Assembly: GCA_013153845.1 (NCBI GenBank)
Contig: JAADDS010000063.1
Coordinates: forward strand, 1 to 64,000
Length of the DNA stretch: 64,000 nucleotides
Origin: Methanococci archaeon
Lineage (GTDB): Archaea > AGJL01 > Methanococci > Methanococcales > Methanocaldococcaceae
Direction: 5' to 3'
Shown here in pieces: positions 26,551 to 35,336 of the stretch. The notes under the pieces were generated by a model. The model was not told the DNA's origin. It was given only the letters and a program-made list of their open reading frames with translations, and did not search any database. The number at the start of each line of letters is the position of its first letter. The stretch's first letter is position 1. The translations under genes and the position numbers were made by a program.

Positions 26551-27542
26551 TAAAAATCGCTCTCTTTAATCTCATCAAATTGATATTTATCTAATCTATT
26601 TTGAAGAAATAGTTTAAACTCCTCTGGCGTGTAAATTGGCTTTTTATATAAGATATGATCATCTAAAACGATTCTTGGACAAGCAACGATTATATAACAG
26701 TCAACATCATAAAACAACAATTCCGGAGAGATATTGTCCATGAGTATTGGTAGATAGGGAATATCATTATCTTTAAGCAGGTTTATGATTTCTTTAAACA
26801 CGTTTTTTCTACACTGACCTTTTTTCGTGGAGAGAACAACTCCCACTTTTTTTGGATGTTTAAGCATTAGTTTGGATATTGAAGCAATTCTCTTTTTTAT
26901 AAATCTTTTTATTTCTTCCTCTGCAATTTTATCAAAATATTTTGATATTGGGTTGAATATAAAAACCTCTTTTTGATACTTGTATGAAAGCATTAAAGGA
27001 TGAAATCTACCAGTTCCAACGTATAAGATTACTGTTCCCTCTTTAATATTTCCTCTACATCCTAAAATTATAGTTGGGTTGAGATCTTTTAGTAGTTCTT
27101 TATATTGTATGGTTGTGGCTATTGAGACATGTCTTCCTTCTTTTTCTAATCTTTTTATAAACTCATTTAGTTTGTTTAATATATCTTTTTTCTCCTCTCT
27201 GCTAAATATATGGTATGCAGGAATAAAAAGCGTTTTTATTTTTGGTGTTGCATAAATCAATTTTTCATGACCGTAGTGAACTATAAGGTCGATATTTAAT
27301 TTCTCCACATGATCGTCTATTAGATCGCATGCTCCAAAGCATGAATTGCCCCACAGATAGAACTCAACATCCTCTCCTTTAAAATATTCTTCCATCTTTT
27401 CAATCTCTTTTTCAACCGCGAGTTTTAAACCCTCAGGTGCTTGAAATACTACTTTTACTGACTCATTATTTTTTTCTGTTTTCTTTTTATTTAATATTTC
27501 TTCTATGGTTTTTATAACTCTTTCTGTTTCTAAATTAAACAA
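26547..27542 (-). CDS. dph2: Diphthamide synthase subunit Dph2
   Basis: A 331-residue archaeal Dph2, a noncanonical radical SAM enzyme that transfers the 3-amino-3-carboxypropyl group of SAM to the histidine of EF-2. The three cysteines that hold its 4Fe-4S cluster lie in one segment of each repeat domain: NSCFGACD (about residue 70), LGCRG (about 160) and VACPRI (about 294). There is no CX3CX2C motif, as expected. The start appears to be TTG at 27542, since GGTGAAGAATT precedes it. It is followed upstream by a DRG GTPase gene 11 bases away. Confidence 0.93.
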   Translation of the reverse strand: MFNLETERVIKTIEEILNKKKTEKNNESVKVVFQAPEGLKLAVEKEIEKMEEYFKGEDVEFYLWGNSCFGACDLIDDHVEKLNIDLIVHYGHEKLIYATPKIKTLFIPAYHIFSREEKKDILNKLNEFIKRLEKEGRHVSIATTIQYKELLKDLNPTIILGCRGNIKEGTVILYVGTGRFHPLMLSYKYQKEVFIFNPISKYFDKIAEEEIKRFIKKRIASISKLMLKHPKKVGVVLSTKKGQCRKNVFKEIINLLKDNDIPYLPILMDNISPELLFYDVDCYIIVACPRIVLDDHILYKKPIYTPEEFKLFLQNRLDKYQFDEIKESDFY

Positions 27543-27553
27543 AATTCTTCACC

Positions 27554-28654
27554 TTATCTCTTTATTACAATGGTTAGTATATCTTCATCTTCTAACCTAT
27601 GATCTAATCCAACTCTCTGCCCTGGATGTTTTGCTGACTTTCCCCAGACCTGTGCATATCTGAAATTCTTAACAAAGTCCTTGTGGAGTTTTTCACATAC
27701 ATCTTTTACAGTAGATCCTTTTCTCATTATTAACGGCTCATCAAAATCAGGTTTTTTACCTTGCGGTTTTAAGTATATTTTTATAAATCCTAATTTTTCG
27801 TAAATTTTTTCTTTTAAAAGATCTAAATTTATATTTTTATTTCCAGATACAAGAATATAATCCTTTCCAAATTCTTCTAACTTCTGCTTTATATATTTTA
27901 GATAGTCCTCATCTGCCAGGTCGATCTTGTTAACCACAACAAGAGAGGGAATATACACCCTATTTCCAGAGACAACGTCTATAAACTGCTCTAATGTTAT
28001 ATCCTCCCTTATAACTACATCTGCATTGTGTATTCTGTATTCGTTTAAGATCGCCTCTACGGTATCTTCGTCGATATGGGTTAAAGGAACCGTTGAGCTA
28101 ACATTTATTCCGCCTCTTTCTTTAACTTTTATTTTAACATCTGGTGGCTTCTGATCTAATCTGATCCCTACATTGTAGAGTTCTTTTTCCAAGACAGGGA
28201 GGTGATCAAGTGTGTAAATATCTACTGTTAATAGTATTAGATCTGCACTTCTTACTGCTGATAGTACCTCTGTCCCTCTTCCCTTTCCAGAAGAAGCTCC
28301 TACAATAATACCCGGAGCGTCTAAAAGTTGTATTTTTGCACCTTTGTAATTTAAAACTCCGGGAACTATTGTTAGTGTTGTGAATGCATATGCTCCTACT
28401 TCTGAGTTTGCATTTGTAAGTTTGTTTAAGAGTGTGGATTTTCCAACTGATGGGAATCCAACAAATGCAGCGGTTGCATCTCCGCTTTTTTTAACCGCAT
28501 ATCCTTTTCCTCCGCCTCCTCCCCTACTTTGAGCTTGTTCTCTCAATTTGGCTAATTTTGCTTTTAATCTTCCTATGTGTTTTTGAGTTGCTTTGTTGTA
28601 GGGGGTGTTTTTGAGTTCTTCCTCTATCCTCTTAATTTCCTCTTCAATTCCCAC
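27554..28654 (-). CDS. DRG-family GTPase with TGS domain
   Basis: A 366-residue Obg/DRG GTPase linked to translation in archaea and eukaryotes. It starts with a helical basic segment (NKATQKHIGRLKAKLAKLREQ), then G1 GFPSVGKSTL at about residues 65-74, the switch DAPGI, NKIDLAD and SGNK, and a C-terminal TGS domain (about 285-366, ending DEDILTIVIKR). I chose GTG at 28654, four bases after GGTGAT; the longer in-frame start lacks such a site. It is the first gene of a pair with dph2. Confidence 0.94.
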   Translation of the reverse strand: MGIEEEIKRIEEELKNTPYNKATQKHIGRLKAKLAKLREQAQSRGGGGGKGYAVKKSGDATAAFVGFPSVGKSTLLNKLTNANSEVGAYAFTTLTIVPGVLNYKGAKIQLLDAPGIIVGASSGKGRGTEVLSAVRSADLILLTVDIYTLDHLPVLEKELYNVGIRLDQKPPDVKIKVKERGGINVSSTVPLTHIDEDTVEAILNEYRIHNADVVIREDITLEQFIDVVSGNRVYIPSLVVVNKIDLADEDYLKYIKQKLEEFGKDYILVSGNKNINLDLLKEKIYEKLGFIKIYLKPQGKKPDFDEPLIMRKGSTVKDVCEKLHKDFVKNFRYAQVWGKSAKHPGQRVGLDHRLEDEDILTIVIKR

Positions 28655-29191
28655 CGAGATCACCAAAAGTGTTTTGTTCATTTTAAACTTAATGAGATTT
28701 ATTGTTCTATTTATTTTTTATTTTTCATTTTTTAAATTTTTTTAAATTTTCATTTTATTTTTTGTGGTAAAAAAGCCCATAGTGTTAATTTTAAAGAATA
28801 AATTTAAAATAAGAAATTAACTTTAAAAGCTAATAAAAGCAAAAATAAGAGTTAATGGCTAAAAATGTTTTCATTGTCTATAAATTAAAAGATGAAAATT
28901 AGATAATAAATTGAATAATAAAAATTGAGGATTAAAAAGATTAATCAAATATTGCTGTAAATCATCCCGTTTTTTATTCACTTGATTTTTCTTTTTATCT
29001 CTTTTAACGTTAAATTATTTCTTTATTTTTACTCTAAATTTTTACTCCAATTCTTTAACTACCTAATATTTAATTACTACATTAAATATTTTTATTATAT
29101 TTTATTATTTACTATTTTTATTCATTCTATACGTTTTATCCTTTAAATCCTTTTATATTCTCTATCTTAGTTATTAATTATATATCCTCAT
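28655..29191. other. Long AT-rich intergenic region
   Basis: I see no coding frame with a ribosome binding site, no strong hairpin and no GC-rich patch. The left end should carry the promoter of the DRG-dph2 pair on the minus strand. Confidence 0.6.
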
Positions 29192-29461
29192 TTATAATTC
29201 GTCAACTAATTTGATGATCTCTTTAACTCTATCATCTACTATGTAGTAGAAGTTCCAAGTTCCTTCTTTTCTTGCTTTAACTATTCCTGCTTTTTTTAAT
29301 ATATTTAAGTGGTGTGAGATTGTTGGCTGTGGCTTTTTTAACTCGTCTATGATTTTGCAGACGCACATGCTTCCATTCTCCGCCAACAGCTTTAATATCA
29401 TTAATCTTGTTGGATCTCCAAACGCTTTAAATATCTCTGCTGCTTTTTCGTACTTTTCCAT
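29192..29461 (-). CDS. ArsR-family metal-sensing regulator
   Basis: An 89-residue winged-helix repressor. It begins FKAFGDPTRLMILKLL, followed by MCVCKIIDEL at about residues 32-41; the CxC of this helix is the classic arsenic/antimony/metal sensing site. The recognition helix is PQPTISHHLNILKKAGIV, then the wing KEGTWNFYYI. ATG follows CGAGGGGGATAGCA. No arsenic or metal efflux gene lies next to it, so its regulon is elsewhere or itself. Confidence 0.88.
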   Translation of the reverse strand: MEKYEKAAEIFKAFGDPTRLMILKLLAENGSMCVCKIIDELKKPQPTISHHLNILKKAGIVKARKEGTWNFYYIVDDRVKEIIKLVDEL

Positions 29462-29646
29462 TGCTATCCCCCTCGAATTTTTTTTGATTTTTCCGTAAAA
29501 TGTTTGAGTATATTTTCGAAGGCATATTTTTCCATATTGATGTTTAAATTACACCACAACTTTACTATAATATACTACTATTATTTAAATATTTTGGTTT
29601 TGACTATTTATTTATATTGATTAGTTATTTAATTACTTACACTTCT

Positions 29647-30351
29647 TCACTTTAACTTTGATATGTCGATTTCCACCTTAATATTTTTCGGATTTTCGAC
29701 TCCTTTAAGTGTTTCGATCATTGCCTTTATGGTGTTGCCGACGATCTTCGATACAAAAGGAACGGCAGGAATTATTTTACCATCAACAATTATTTTTATA
29801 CCTTTCGCTAAGACACAATCACTCCACTTTGCCTCATTCTCCACAACTGCCTTTACAAAGGATCTACAATTGTATCCACAGTGTCCACAGTTTAGGTTCA
29901 TTGTTGGAACTACTGCCTTTTCGTAAATAACATTTAAAATTTCTTCAATGTTGTAGTTGTAGTCCTCAATTATAAAGGCAGTGTGGTCATCTATCAACTC
30001 GCTTCCTTCTTTATTTTTCAACATCACGATCTTTGGAATATTTAGTCGCTTTAACGCCTCTTTAAATCCTTCAATGATTACAAAGTCAATGTCATAGTTT
30101 ATCAAAATTGATAATATACTTTCTAAATCCATTTTGTTGGTAAAGAAAACAGTTCTTTCATCGGTTGCTAAGATGGTAACCTCTGCTCCTGCATTTGAGA
30201 GTCGGTGTGTATCGCTTCCTTCTCTATCCACCTCTACTCCTTCACTGCTATGTTTTATCACTGCTATCTTTTTTTCAGAGTTCTTTAAGATATTTTCAAT
30301 CAGTGTTGTTTTGCCTGAATCTTTGTAGCCAATGATGCCGATTACTCTCAT
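29647..30351 (-). CDS. mobB: MobB-like GTPase with C-terminal cysteine cluster
   Basis: A 234-residue protein. The N-terminal about 150 residues match MobB, a P-loop GTPase helping to attach GMP to molybdopterin: GYKDSGKTTLIE at about residues 7-18, the metal/substrate segment VIKHSSEGVEVDREGSDTHRLSNAGA, and VIIEGFKE. The remaining part has NCGHCGYNCRSF, a CxxCxxxC cluster that may bind Fe-S or zinc, and a further KWSDC. ATG 30351 follows GGTGATAAT. Tungsten/molybdenum formylmethanofuran and formate dehydrogenases of methanogens need this cofactor. Confidence 0.85.
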   Translation of the reverse strand: MRVIGIIGYKDSGKTTLIENILKNSEKKIAVIKHSSEGVEVDREGSDTHRLSNAGAEVTILATDERTVFFTNKMDLESILSILINYDIDFVIIEGFKEALKRLNIPKIVMLKNKEGSELIDDHTAFIIEDYNYNIEEILNVIYEKAVVPTMNLNCGHCGYNCRSFVKAVVENEAKWSDCVLAKGIKIIVDGKIIPAVPFVSKIVGNTIKAMIETLKGVENPKNIKVEIDISKLK

Positions 30352-30567
30352 TATTATCACCGTTTCTCATAAAAAGATGTATCTTTGGAATATTTAAAGG
30401 TTGTGCATTCGCTCACATAATTAAAATAACTTTAATTTATATAAAATTTATTTAAAAAATTTTTAAACCAGTTGTAGTTTAATAATCGAAATTAACAAAG
30501 AAAGGAATATATAATATTACAAATTGACTGTCCCTTAGATGTCCTCTTAATTTGATTTTTAATTTTG

Positions 30568-31527
30568 TTATTTTATTTTTTCTTTTTTGGTATTTATATC
30601 ATTGATGGAAAATAATATTGCTCCAAAAAACACAATAGAAAAGTAGGATATTAGTCGATAGAGTATAAGGACTGCAAAACTTTCGCTGTATCCTAAATTT
30701 TTTAATTTTAAAATATATATTAATGCGTAGTCCACAATTCCAAGACCTGAGGGAGTTAATGGAATCGCAGTTAGTAGAGAGGATGCAAGATCCGAGAATA
30801 TTCCAAACACTACACTCAATTTAAGATTTAATGCCAAAAATATAAAGTAAATGGTCAACCCCTCAATTAACCATCCAAAAAAAGATAAAATAACTATAAT
30901 AGGGAATGTTCTTAATTTCACTGCTTTTAAACCCTTTTCAAAATTCATTAATATTCCTTCTATCTTTCTATTTTTTAAATTTAATCGACTATTTATTAAC
31001 AAAAACCCGAAGATAGAAAGAAGTAATAAAAACGTTATAACAACTCCCCATTTTATTGAGCATATAATTTCACTTGGAATATTTGCTTCAAAAGATAAAT
31101 AAGCAGAAATAAATAAAATTGAAATCATTGCTACAAGATCAAAAATTCTCTCAATAAAAACAGTCCCAAATCCCAAAGATATTGATTTTTCTGTCTTCTT
31201 TTTTAATAAATACCCCCTATAAACATCTCCCAACTTAGCAGGAACTAATGAGTTAACAAACATTGAAAGATAATAGATCAAAAATGCATCTTTCAAATTC
31301 AGATCAATTTCCGCATTTTTTAGAAAGATTTTCCAACGATAGCTTTTAATCACTATTGAGAGATAGAACATTGCTATTGCAAGTAAATAATAAGCAATAT
31401 TCACGTTTTTTAGAATAAATAATACTTTATCAAGATCAATTTTCGATATAAGATATAATATTATGATAAAAGATAATGCAAAAGAGGCAACTGTCCTTTT
31501 ATTCAATATCTGCTTTTTTAAGTCCAT
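30568..31527 (-). CDS. UPF0104/AglD-like flippase-fold membrane protein
   Basis: A 319-residue membrane protein with about eight helices belonging to the lysylphosphatidylglycerol synthase transmembrane (UPF0104) family: SYRWKIFLKNAE, the conserved YYLSMFVNSLVPAKLGDVYRGYLL and the C-terminal TPSGLGIVDYALIYIL. Members sit in glycan clusters and are suspected to move or modify lipid-linked sugars. The start follows GAGGGGTTAGG, which overlaps the stop of the TctA-like gene one base upstream, so the two are co-translated. Confidence 0.85.
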   Translation of the reverse strand: MDLKKQILNKRTVASFALSFIIILYLISKIDLDKVLFILKNVNIAYYLLAIAMFYLSIVIKSYRWKIFLKNAEIDLNLKDAFLIYYLSMFVNSLVPAKLGDVYRGYLLKKKTEKSISLGFGTVFIERIFDLVAMISILFISAYLSFEANIPSEIICSIKWGVVITFLLLLSIFGFLLINSRLNLKNRKIEGILMNFEKGLKAVKLRTFPIIVILSFFGWLIEGLTIYFIFLALNLKLSVVFGIFSDLASSLLTAIPLTPSGLGIVDYALIYILKLKNLGYSESFAVLILYRLISYFSIVFFGAILFSINDINTKKEKIK

Positions 31528-31528
31528 C

Positions 31529-32731
31529 CTAACCCCTCAAAAACATAATTATCGTTGGAAATATTAACACATTCATCATATTTGATAATTTTGAGTTGCT
31601 TCTTACTGCTAAAAGGCCAATGCAAACGGCAGTTAAGTAAACAACAATATGATGCATTAAATAGAGATTATAACTTCCAACAACTACTACAAGTGAGCAA
31701 AAAGCAATAAAAAACAGTGATAATATCTTAAAGTTTATCTGTCTAATAAACAATAAAATATATTTCGATAAATTCAATAATATAATTACTGCTATTGTGG
31801 CAGTTATCAATATTGAAAAAATTGCAGTATTCATACTAAGATCCACGTTTAAAAGTTGTATTGCTCTTGCAACTCCACTTCTCCCAACTCCAATAAAAAT
31901 AACTGCCAATAAAGAAAAAACTTCGTTAGATAATATAATACCCCCTTGGGAAACGATAAAGTTTTTTAAATCCTTTTCTTTTAATATTTTACTTAAAATA
32001 TAGTTCAACTGAGATCCGCTAATTCCTGGCAAAAATATTCTAAAAAATCCAAATATTGAAGCAAAAAGTGATGATTTTAAAAATTTTAAATCAAAATTTG
32101 GAAATGTTATTATCTGATTTTTTATTTTATAGGTTTTTAAGTTGTTTATCAACAGTGGAATTCCAAACATTCCAGTAAATATGGCTGTTAATGTTATGCT
32201 AAATGCTTCACTACAATACAAAACCGCAATTCCAAAAATTCCTGATAGAAATATAATTAAAACTTCCCAGATAGATTTTGCTGTAAAAATTTGATAGAGG
32301 ATAAAAGCAATTAAAATAAAAGGAATAAATATCTTTATATGATGATAAAACACTTTTACATCAAAATGTAAAATTGAAATAACAAATAAACTAATAAGTA
32401 TTGAAAAAACAACACCCAAATAACTTCCAAAGCCAGCTAATACTATTGCTTCATATCCTCTTCCATTTAAAGTTAATTTGTGCATTGGTAGGGCAGAGAC
32501 AGCGGTCTCATCATCCGGAACTCCTAAAAAAGCTGAGGGAATAAAATTTATAAAGTAGTGGGTAATAACTAAACCAATTAAAAATAAGATATAGTTGTTT
32601 ATATCTAAATAAGGTAAAATTAAAAAAGATAAAGCAACTATATTATTTGGATGAATGCCAGGGAACAAACCAGTTATAGTTCCACATATTATTCCTAAGG
32701 CCAGATATGGAAGTCCATATATAAAGTCCAC
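31529..32731 (-). CDS. TctA-like (DUF112) multi-pass membrane transporter
   Basis: A 400-residue membrane protein with about 11 helices. The N-terminal GTITGLFPGIHPNNIVAL and SAFLGVPDDETAVSALPMHKL are hallmark loops of the TctA/DUF112 family, which in bacteria imports tricarboxylates with a periplasmic binding protein. No such partner is seen here, so this archaeal branch probably has another substrate. The start is GTG at 32731, right after GGTGAAATC. It is the first gene of a pair with the UPF0104 protein and starts only 32 bases from the divergent gene at 32764. Confidence 0.85.
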   Translation of the reverse strand: MDFIYGLPYLALGIICGTITGLFPGIHPNNIVALSFLILPYLDINNYILFLIGLVITHYFINFIPSAFLGVPDDETAVSALPMHKLTLNGRGYEAIVLAGFGSYLGVVFSILISLFVISILHFDVKVFYHHIKIFIPFILIAFILYQIFTAKSIWEVLIIFLSGIFGIAVLYCSEAFSITLTAIFTGMFGIPLLINNLKTYKIKNQIITFPNFDLKFLKSSLFASIFGFFRIFLPGISGSQLNYILSKILKEKDLKNFIVSQGGIILSNEVFSLLAVIFIGVGRSGVARAIQLLNVDLSMNTAIFSILITATIAVIILLNLSKYILLFIRQINFKILSLFFIAFCSLVVVVGSYNLYLMHHIVVYLTAVCIGLLAVRSNSKLSNMMNVLIFPTIIMFLRG

Positions 32732-32763
32732 GATTTCACCGAATTTAGTGTTAAGTGGTAGGT

Positions 32764-32964
32764 ATGAATATATTATTGTTTTTGGTTATATTAATGTTAA
32801 TGTATTTAATAAATCCAATAAATGATAGAGAGGAAAAGCTTATCACTACTCCTTTTCTTTCAGTATTTTATATAATTAGCTTTTCTTATATATTGTCATT
32901 TGTTGGAATTCCAATGTATAAAATATATTATCTTTTTCCTTTAATTGCTATATTAATTTTATAA
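32764..32964 (+). CDS. Short hydrophobic ORF, likely 5' part of a split membrane gene
   Basis: A 66-residue product with two hydrophobic helices separated by a charged turn (NPINDREEKLITTPF). It ends directly before the large membrane protein at 32972, which is in another frame and has only a weak ribosome binding site. Together they look like one polytopic protein of about 615 residues whose first two helices were separated by a one-base insertion or deletion near 32940-32970. It may instead be a real small protein. ATG 32764 is preceded by GTGGTAGGT. Confidence 0.5.
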   Translation: MNILLFLVILMLMYLINPINDREEKLITTPFLSVFYIISFSYILSFVGIPMYKIYYLFPLIAILIL

Positions 32965-32971
32965 GGCAATT

Positions 32972-34615
32972 GTGGAATTTACAAAAAATAAAAATAAAGA
33001 AATTTTAATTTTTCACTTTGGAATTCCAAAAATTCAAAGAGTCAATTTAAAAAATAACCATATTATTTTAATTTTGATTATAATTTGTGCATTATTTTTT
33101 TCATACTCTTTATTTCCAAAATATCCTTGTGAGAAATGGGATTCTCAATTTCATTCCTACAAAATTAAAGCAATGATGTTAGAAAAAACGATATTTTATA
33201 AAGATCTTGAATATAGAAAATATTTGCATTATCCTGCGGGTTTTCACTGTTTAGTATATTTTTTAGCAGATAAAATTAGTGAAATCCCACATTCAATATA
33301 TCTATTGGAGTTTTATATAATATTGTTGTTTGTTTTTGCCCATTATTATCTTGGAAGGTGTATAAAAAAAGATTTAGGGATTTATACAGCCGTATTTGTC
33401 CCATTAAATTATGAGTTTTATAGAATCATATTAAGAGCAATATTTCCAAACACTCTCGGATACTGTTTATTCTTGATATTAATTGCCTTCTTATTGAAGT
33501 ATAAACTTAATGGATCTAAGATATATCTTTATCTTTTTAGTTTTGGAACTTTTAGTTTAATATTTACACACACATTTCCTTTTTTAATGTTAATTTTATT
33601 TTTAATTTCTTTAATTATCTTTGATATTGTTCACTTTAATTATAAAGATTTAATTAACTACTCGAAATATTTTTTCCTTTCATTATCCCTATCTTTAACA
33701 ATCATTGTTTCCAAAATATTAAATGACGTGTTAAAATACTCAAATGCAAGTTATGTAATTGAATATATAAAACCATATATTTTAAAAGAAACATTAATTG
33801 TATTAATTGGAGTGTTTGGATCAACATATCTGATTACAACGATCCTTGCATTATTTAGCCCCACAAGATTTTTTTATGGAAAATTTGTCATATATTTAAT
33901 ATTTGGAAGTGTATATTTCATATTATTTATTTTTGGAACCATTTTTCTAATAAAAAATAGATTAGGGTATTTTATACTATATATTTTGTTAATGGAGTTA
34001 TGGTTGATAAACAATCAACTCATCGGTTTTAAAATACCGTTTTTCTCTGCATTATATAATCCTATTAGATGGTTTTATAATTTTCAAATTTTAACTCCTT
34101 TATTTTATGGTTGTGGTTTATACTATATCTCTAAAAAAATAAAAAAATTGACAAATAAGGGATTTTTAATACTTCCAATTTTATTAATCATTATGGGATT
34201 TTTAGCATATAATTTCTACATTGATACCTCAAAAAATTACTGGAGATACTATTTAGTAGGAGATGATGAAATAGATGCATTTAATTTTATAAATAAAAAT
34301 AACATCTCTAACGAATTATTTTTAAACTTTGGAGAAGACAGTGGGCAATTTATTCCAATTTTTACGAAGAATAAATGTGTTTTTTGTTATGGAAATGGAA
34401 ACACCTTTAAAAACATTTCTGTAAATAAAATAATTAACTACACGTGGAATTATAATTATTCTAACTTTATACAGTTTTGTAAAAGCAATAATATAACTTA
34501 TGTTTTTATTTCAAAAAACGTCAACGTAAATCGTGAGTTCTTCAATAATAGCAGATATTTTGAAGAAGTATATTTTAAAAATAATATTACCATATTGAAG
34601 ATAAGATATGAATAA
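32972..34615 (+). CDS. Large GT-C-like membrane glycosyltransferase or related protein
   Basis: A 547-residue, very hydrophobic protein with about ten to twelve helices and a C-terminal extracytoplasmic domain of about 130 residues (NYWRYYLVGDDEIDAFNFIN onward). After the first helix comes a loop with CEKWDSQFHSYKIKAMM; an acidic residue in this first loop is typical of GT-C enzymes that use lipid-linked sugars. I cannot name a family. The start shown is GTG, with no clear ribosome binding site, supporting the idea that it continues the short ORF upstream. Its stop touches the end of the GT2 gene on the other strand. Confidence 0.65.
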   Translation: MEFTKNKNKEILIFHFGIPKIQRVNLKNNHIILILIIICALFFSYSLFPKYPCEKWDSQFHSYKIKAMMLEKTIFYKDLEYRKYLHYPAGFHCLVYFLADKISEIPHSIYLLEFYIILLFVFAHYYLGRCIKKDLGIYTAVFVPLNYEFYRIILRAIFPNTLGYCLFLILIAFLLKYKLNGSKIYLYLFSFGTFSLIFTHTFPFLMLILFLISLIIFDIVHFNYKDLINYSKYFFLSLSLSLTIIVSKILNDVLKYSNASYVIEYIKPYILKETLIVLIGVFGSTYLITTILALFSPTRFFYGKFVIYLIFGSVYFILFIFGTIFLIKNRLGYFILYILLMELWLINNQLIGFKIPFFSALYNPIRWFYNFQILTPLFYGCGLYYISKKIKKLTNKGFLILPILLIIMGFLAYNFYIDTSKNYWRYYLVGDDEIDAFNFINKNNISNELFLNFGEDSGQFIPIFTKNKCVFCYGNGNTFKNISVNKIINYTWNYNYSNFIQFCKSNNITYVFISKNVNVNREFFNNSRYFEEVYFKNNITILKIRYE

Positions 34616-35335
34616 TCATTGTTTCTTTGTCAATTTAAGTTTCTTTTTAAATCTTAATAAATTAATAAAATTATCAATGCCGTCTTTTACGGGATCTAGT
34701 TTTTTCTTACCTATCCTTTTTCTATAAGTAATTGGAACTTCTAAAAAATTGAATCCTAAATATTGGGAATATAATTTTATTTCCTGAGAAAATGGCATTC
34801 CTCCACTCATAATATCAAAATTCATTTTTTCAATAACTTTTCTTTTGAATATCCACATCCCAGATTGAGAATCTTTTATATTTACGTTATAAATTAAGTT
34901 TATCAAAAAGGTTAGAAGTTTGTTTCCAATATAATTTATAAATGGCATTGAATTTTTTTCTAAATTCGCAAATCTATTTGTATTTATAAAGTCAACATTG
35001 TTTTTTTCAATAATTTGTAGAAATTTTGGAATGTCTTCGAAAGGATATGTCCCATCTGCATCCCCTGTAATTATTATATCTCCAGTCGCTTCTTTTAATC
35101 CTCTTTTATATGCATTACCATACCCTTTATTTCCTTCAAACACTACTTTTGCTCCTAAGCTCTTAGCTATCTTTCCAGTATTATCTGAAGAATTGTTATC
35201 AACTACTATTATTTCAAAATCATATTCCTCGATATTTTCAATAGTATTTTTTATTAATTCGAGAGTTTTTCCAATTGCTTTCTCCTCATTATATGCAGGG
35301 ATCACAATTGATACCTTTTTTATATCTTGTTTCAT
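34616..35335 (-). CDS. Family 2 glycosyltransferase, DPM1/DPG-like
   Basis: A 239-residue GT-A enzyme: IPAYNEEKAIGKTLELI, VVDNNSSDNTGKIAKSLGA, the metal site GDADGTYPFED and the acceptor segment DSQSGMWIF. The NKGYGNAYKRGL motif suits a dolichyl-phosphate sugar synthase. It has no membrane anchor. It starts one base after the stop of the 605-residue membrane protein gene, with GGTGAATTAAA as ribosome binding site, so the two form an operon. It would supply the lipid-linked sugar used by the membrane enzymes nearby (inference). Confidence 0.88.
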   Translation of the reverse strand: MKQDIKKVSIVIPAYNEEKAIGKTLELIKNTIENIEEYDFEIIVVDNNSSDNTGKIAKSLGAKVVFEGNKGYGNAYKRGLKEATGDIIITGDADGTYPFEDIPKFLQIIEKNNVDFINTNRFANLEKNSMPFINYIGNKLLTFLINLIYNVNIKDSQSGMWIFKRKVIEKMNFDIMSGGMPFSQEIKLYSQYLGFNFLEVPITYRKRIGKKKLDPVKDGIDNFINLLRFKKKLKLTKKQ

Positions 35336-35336
35336 T

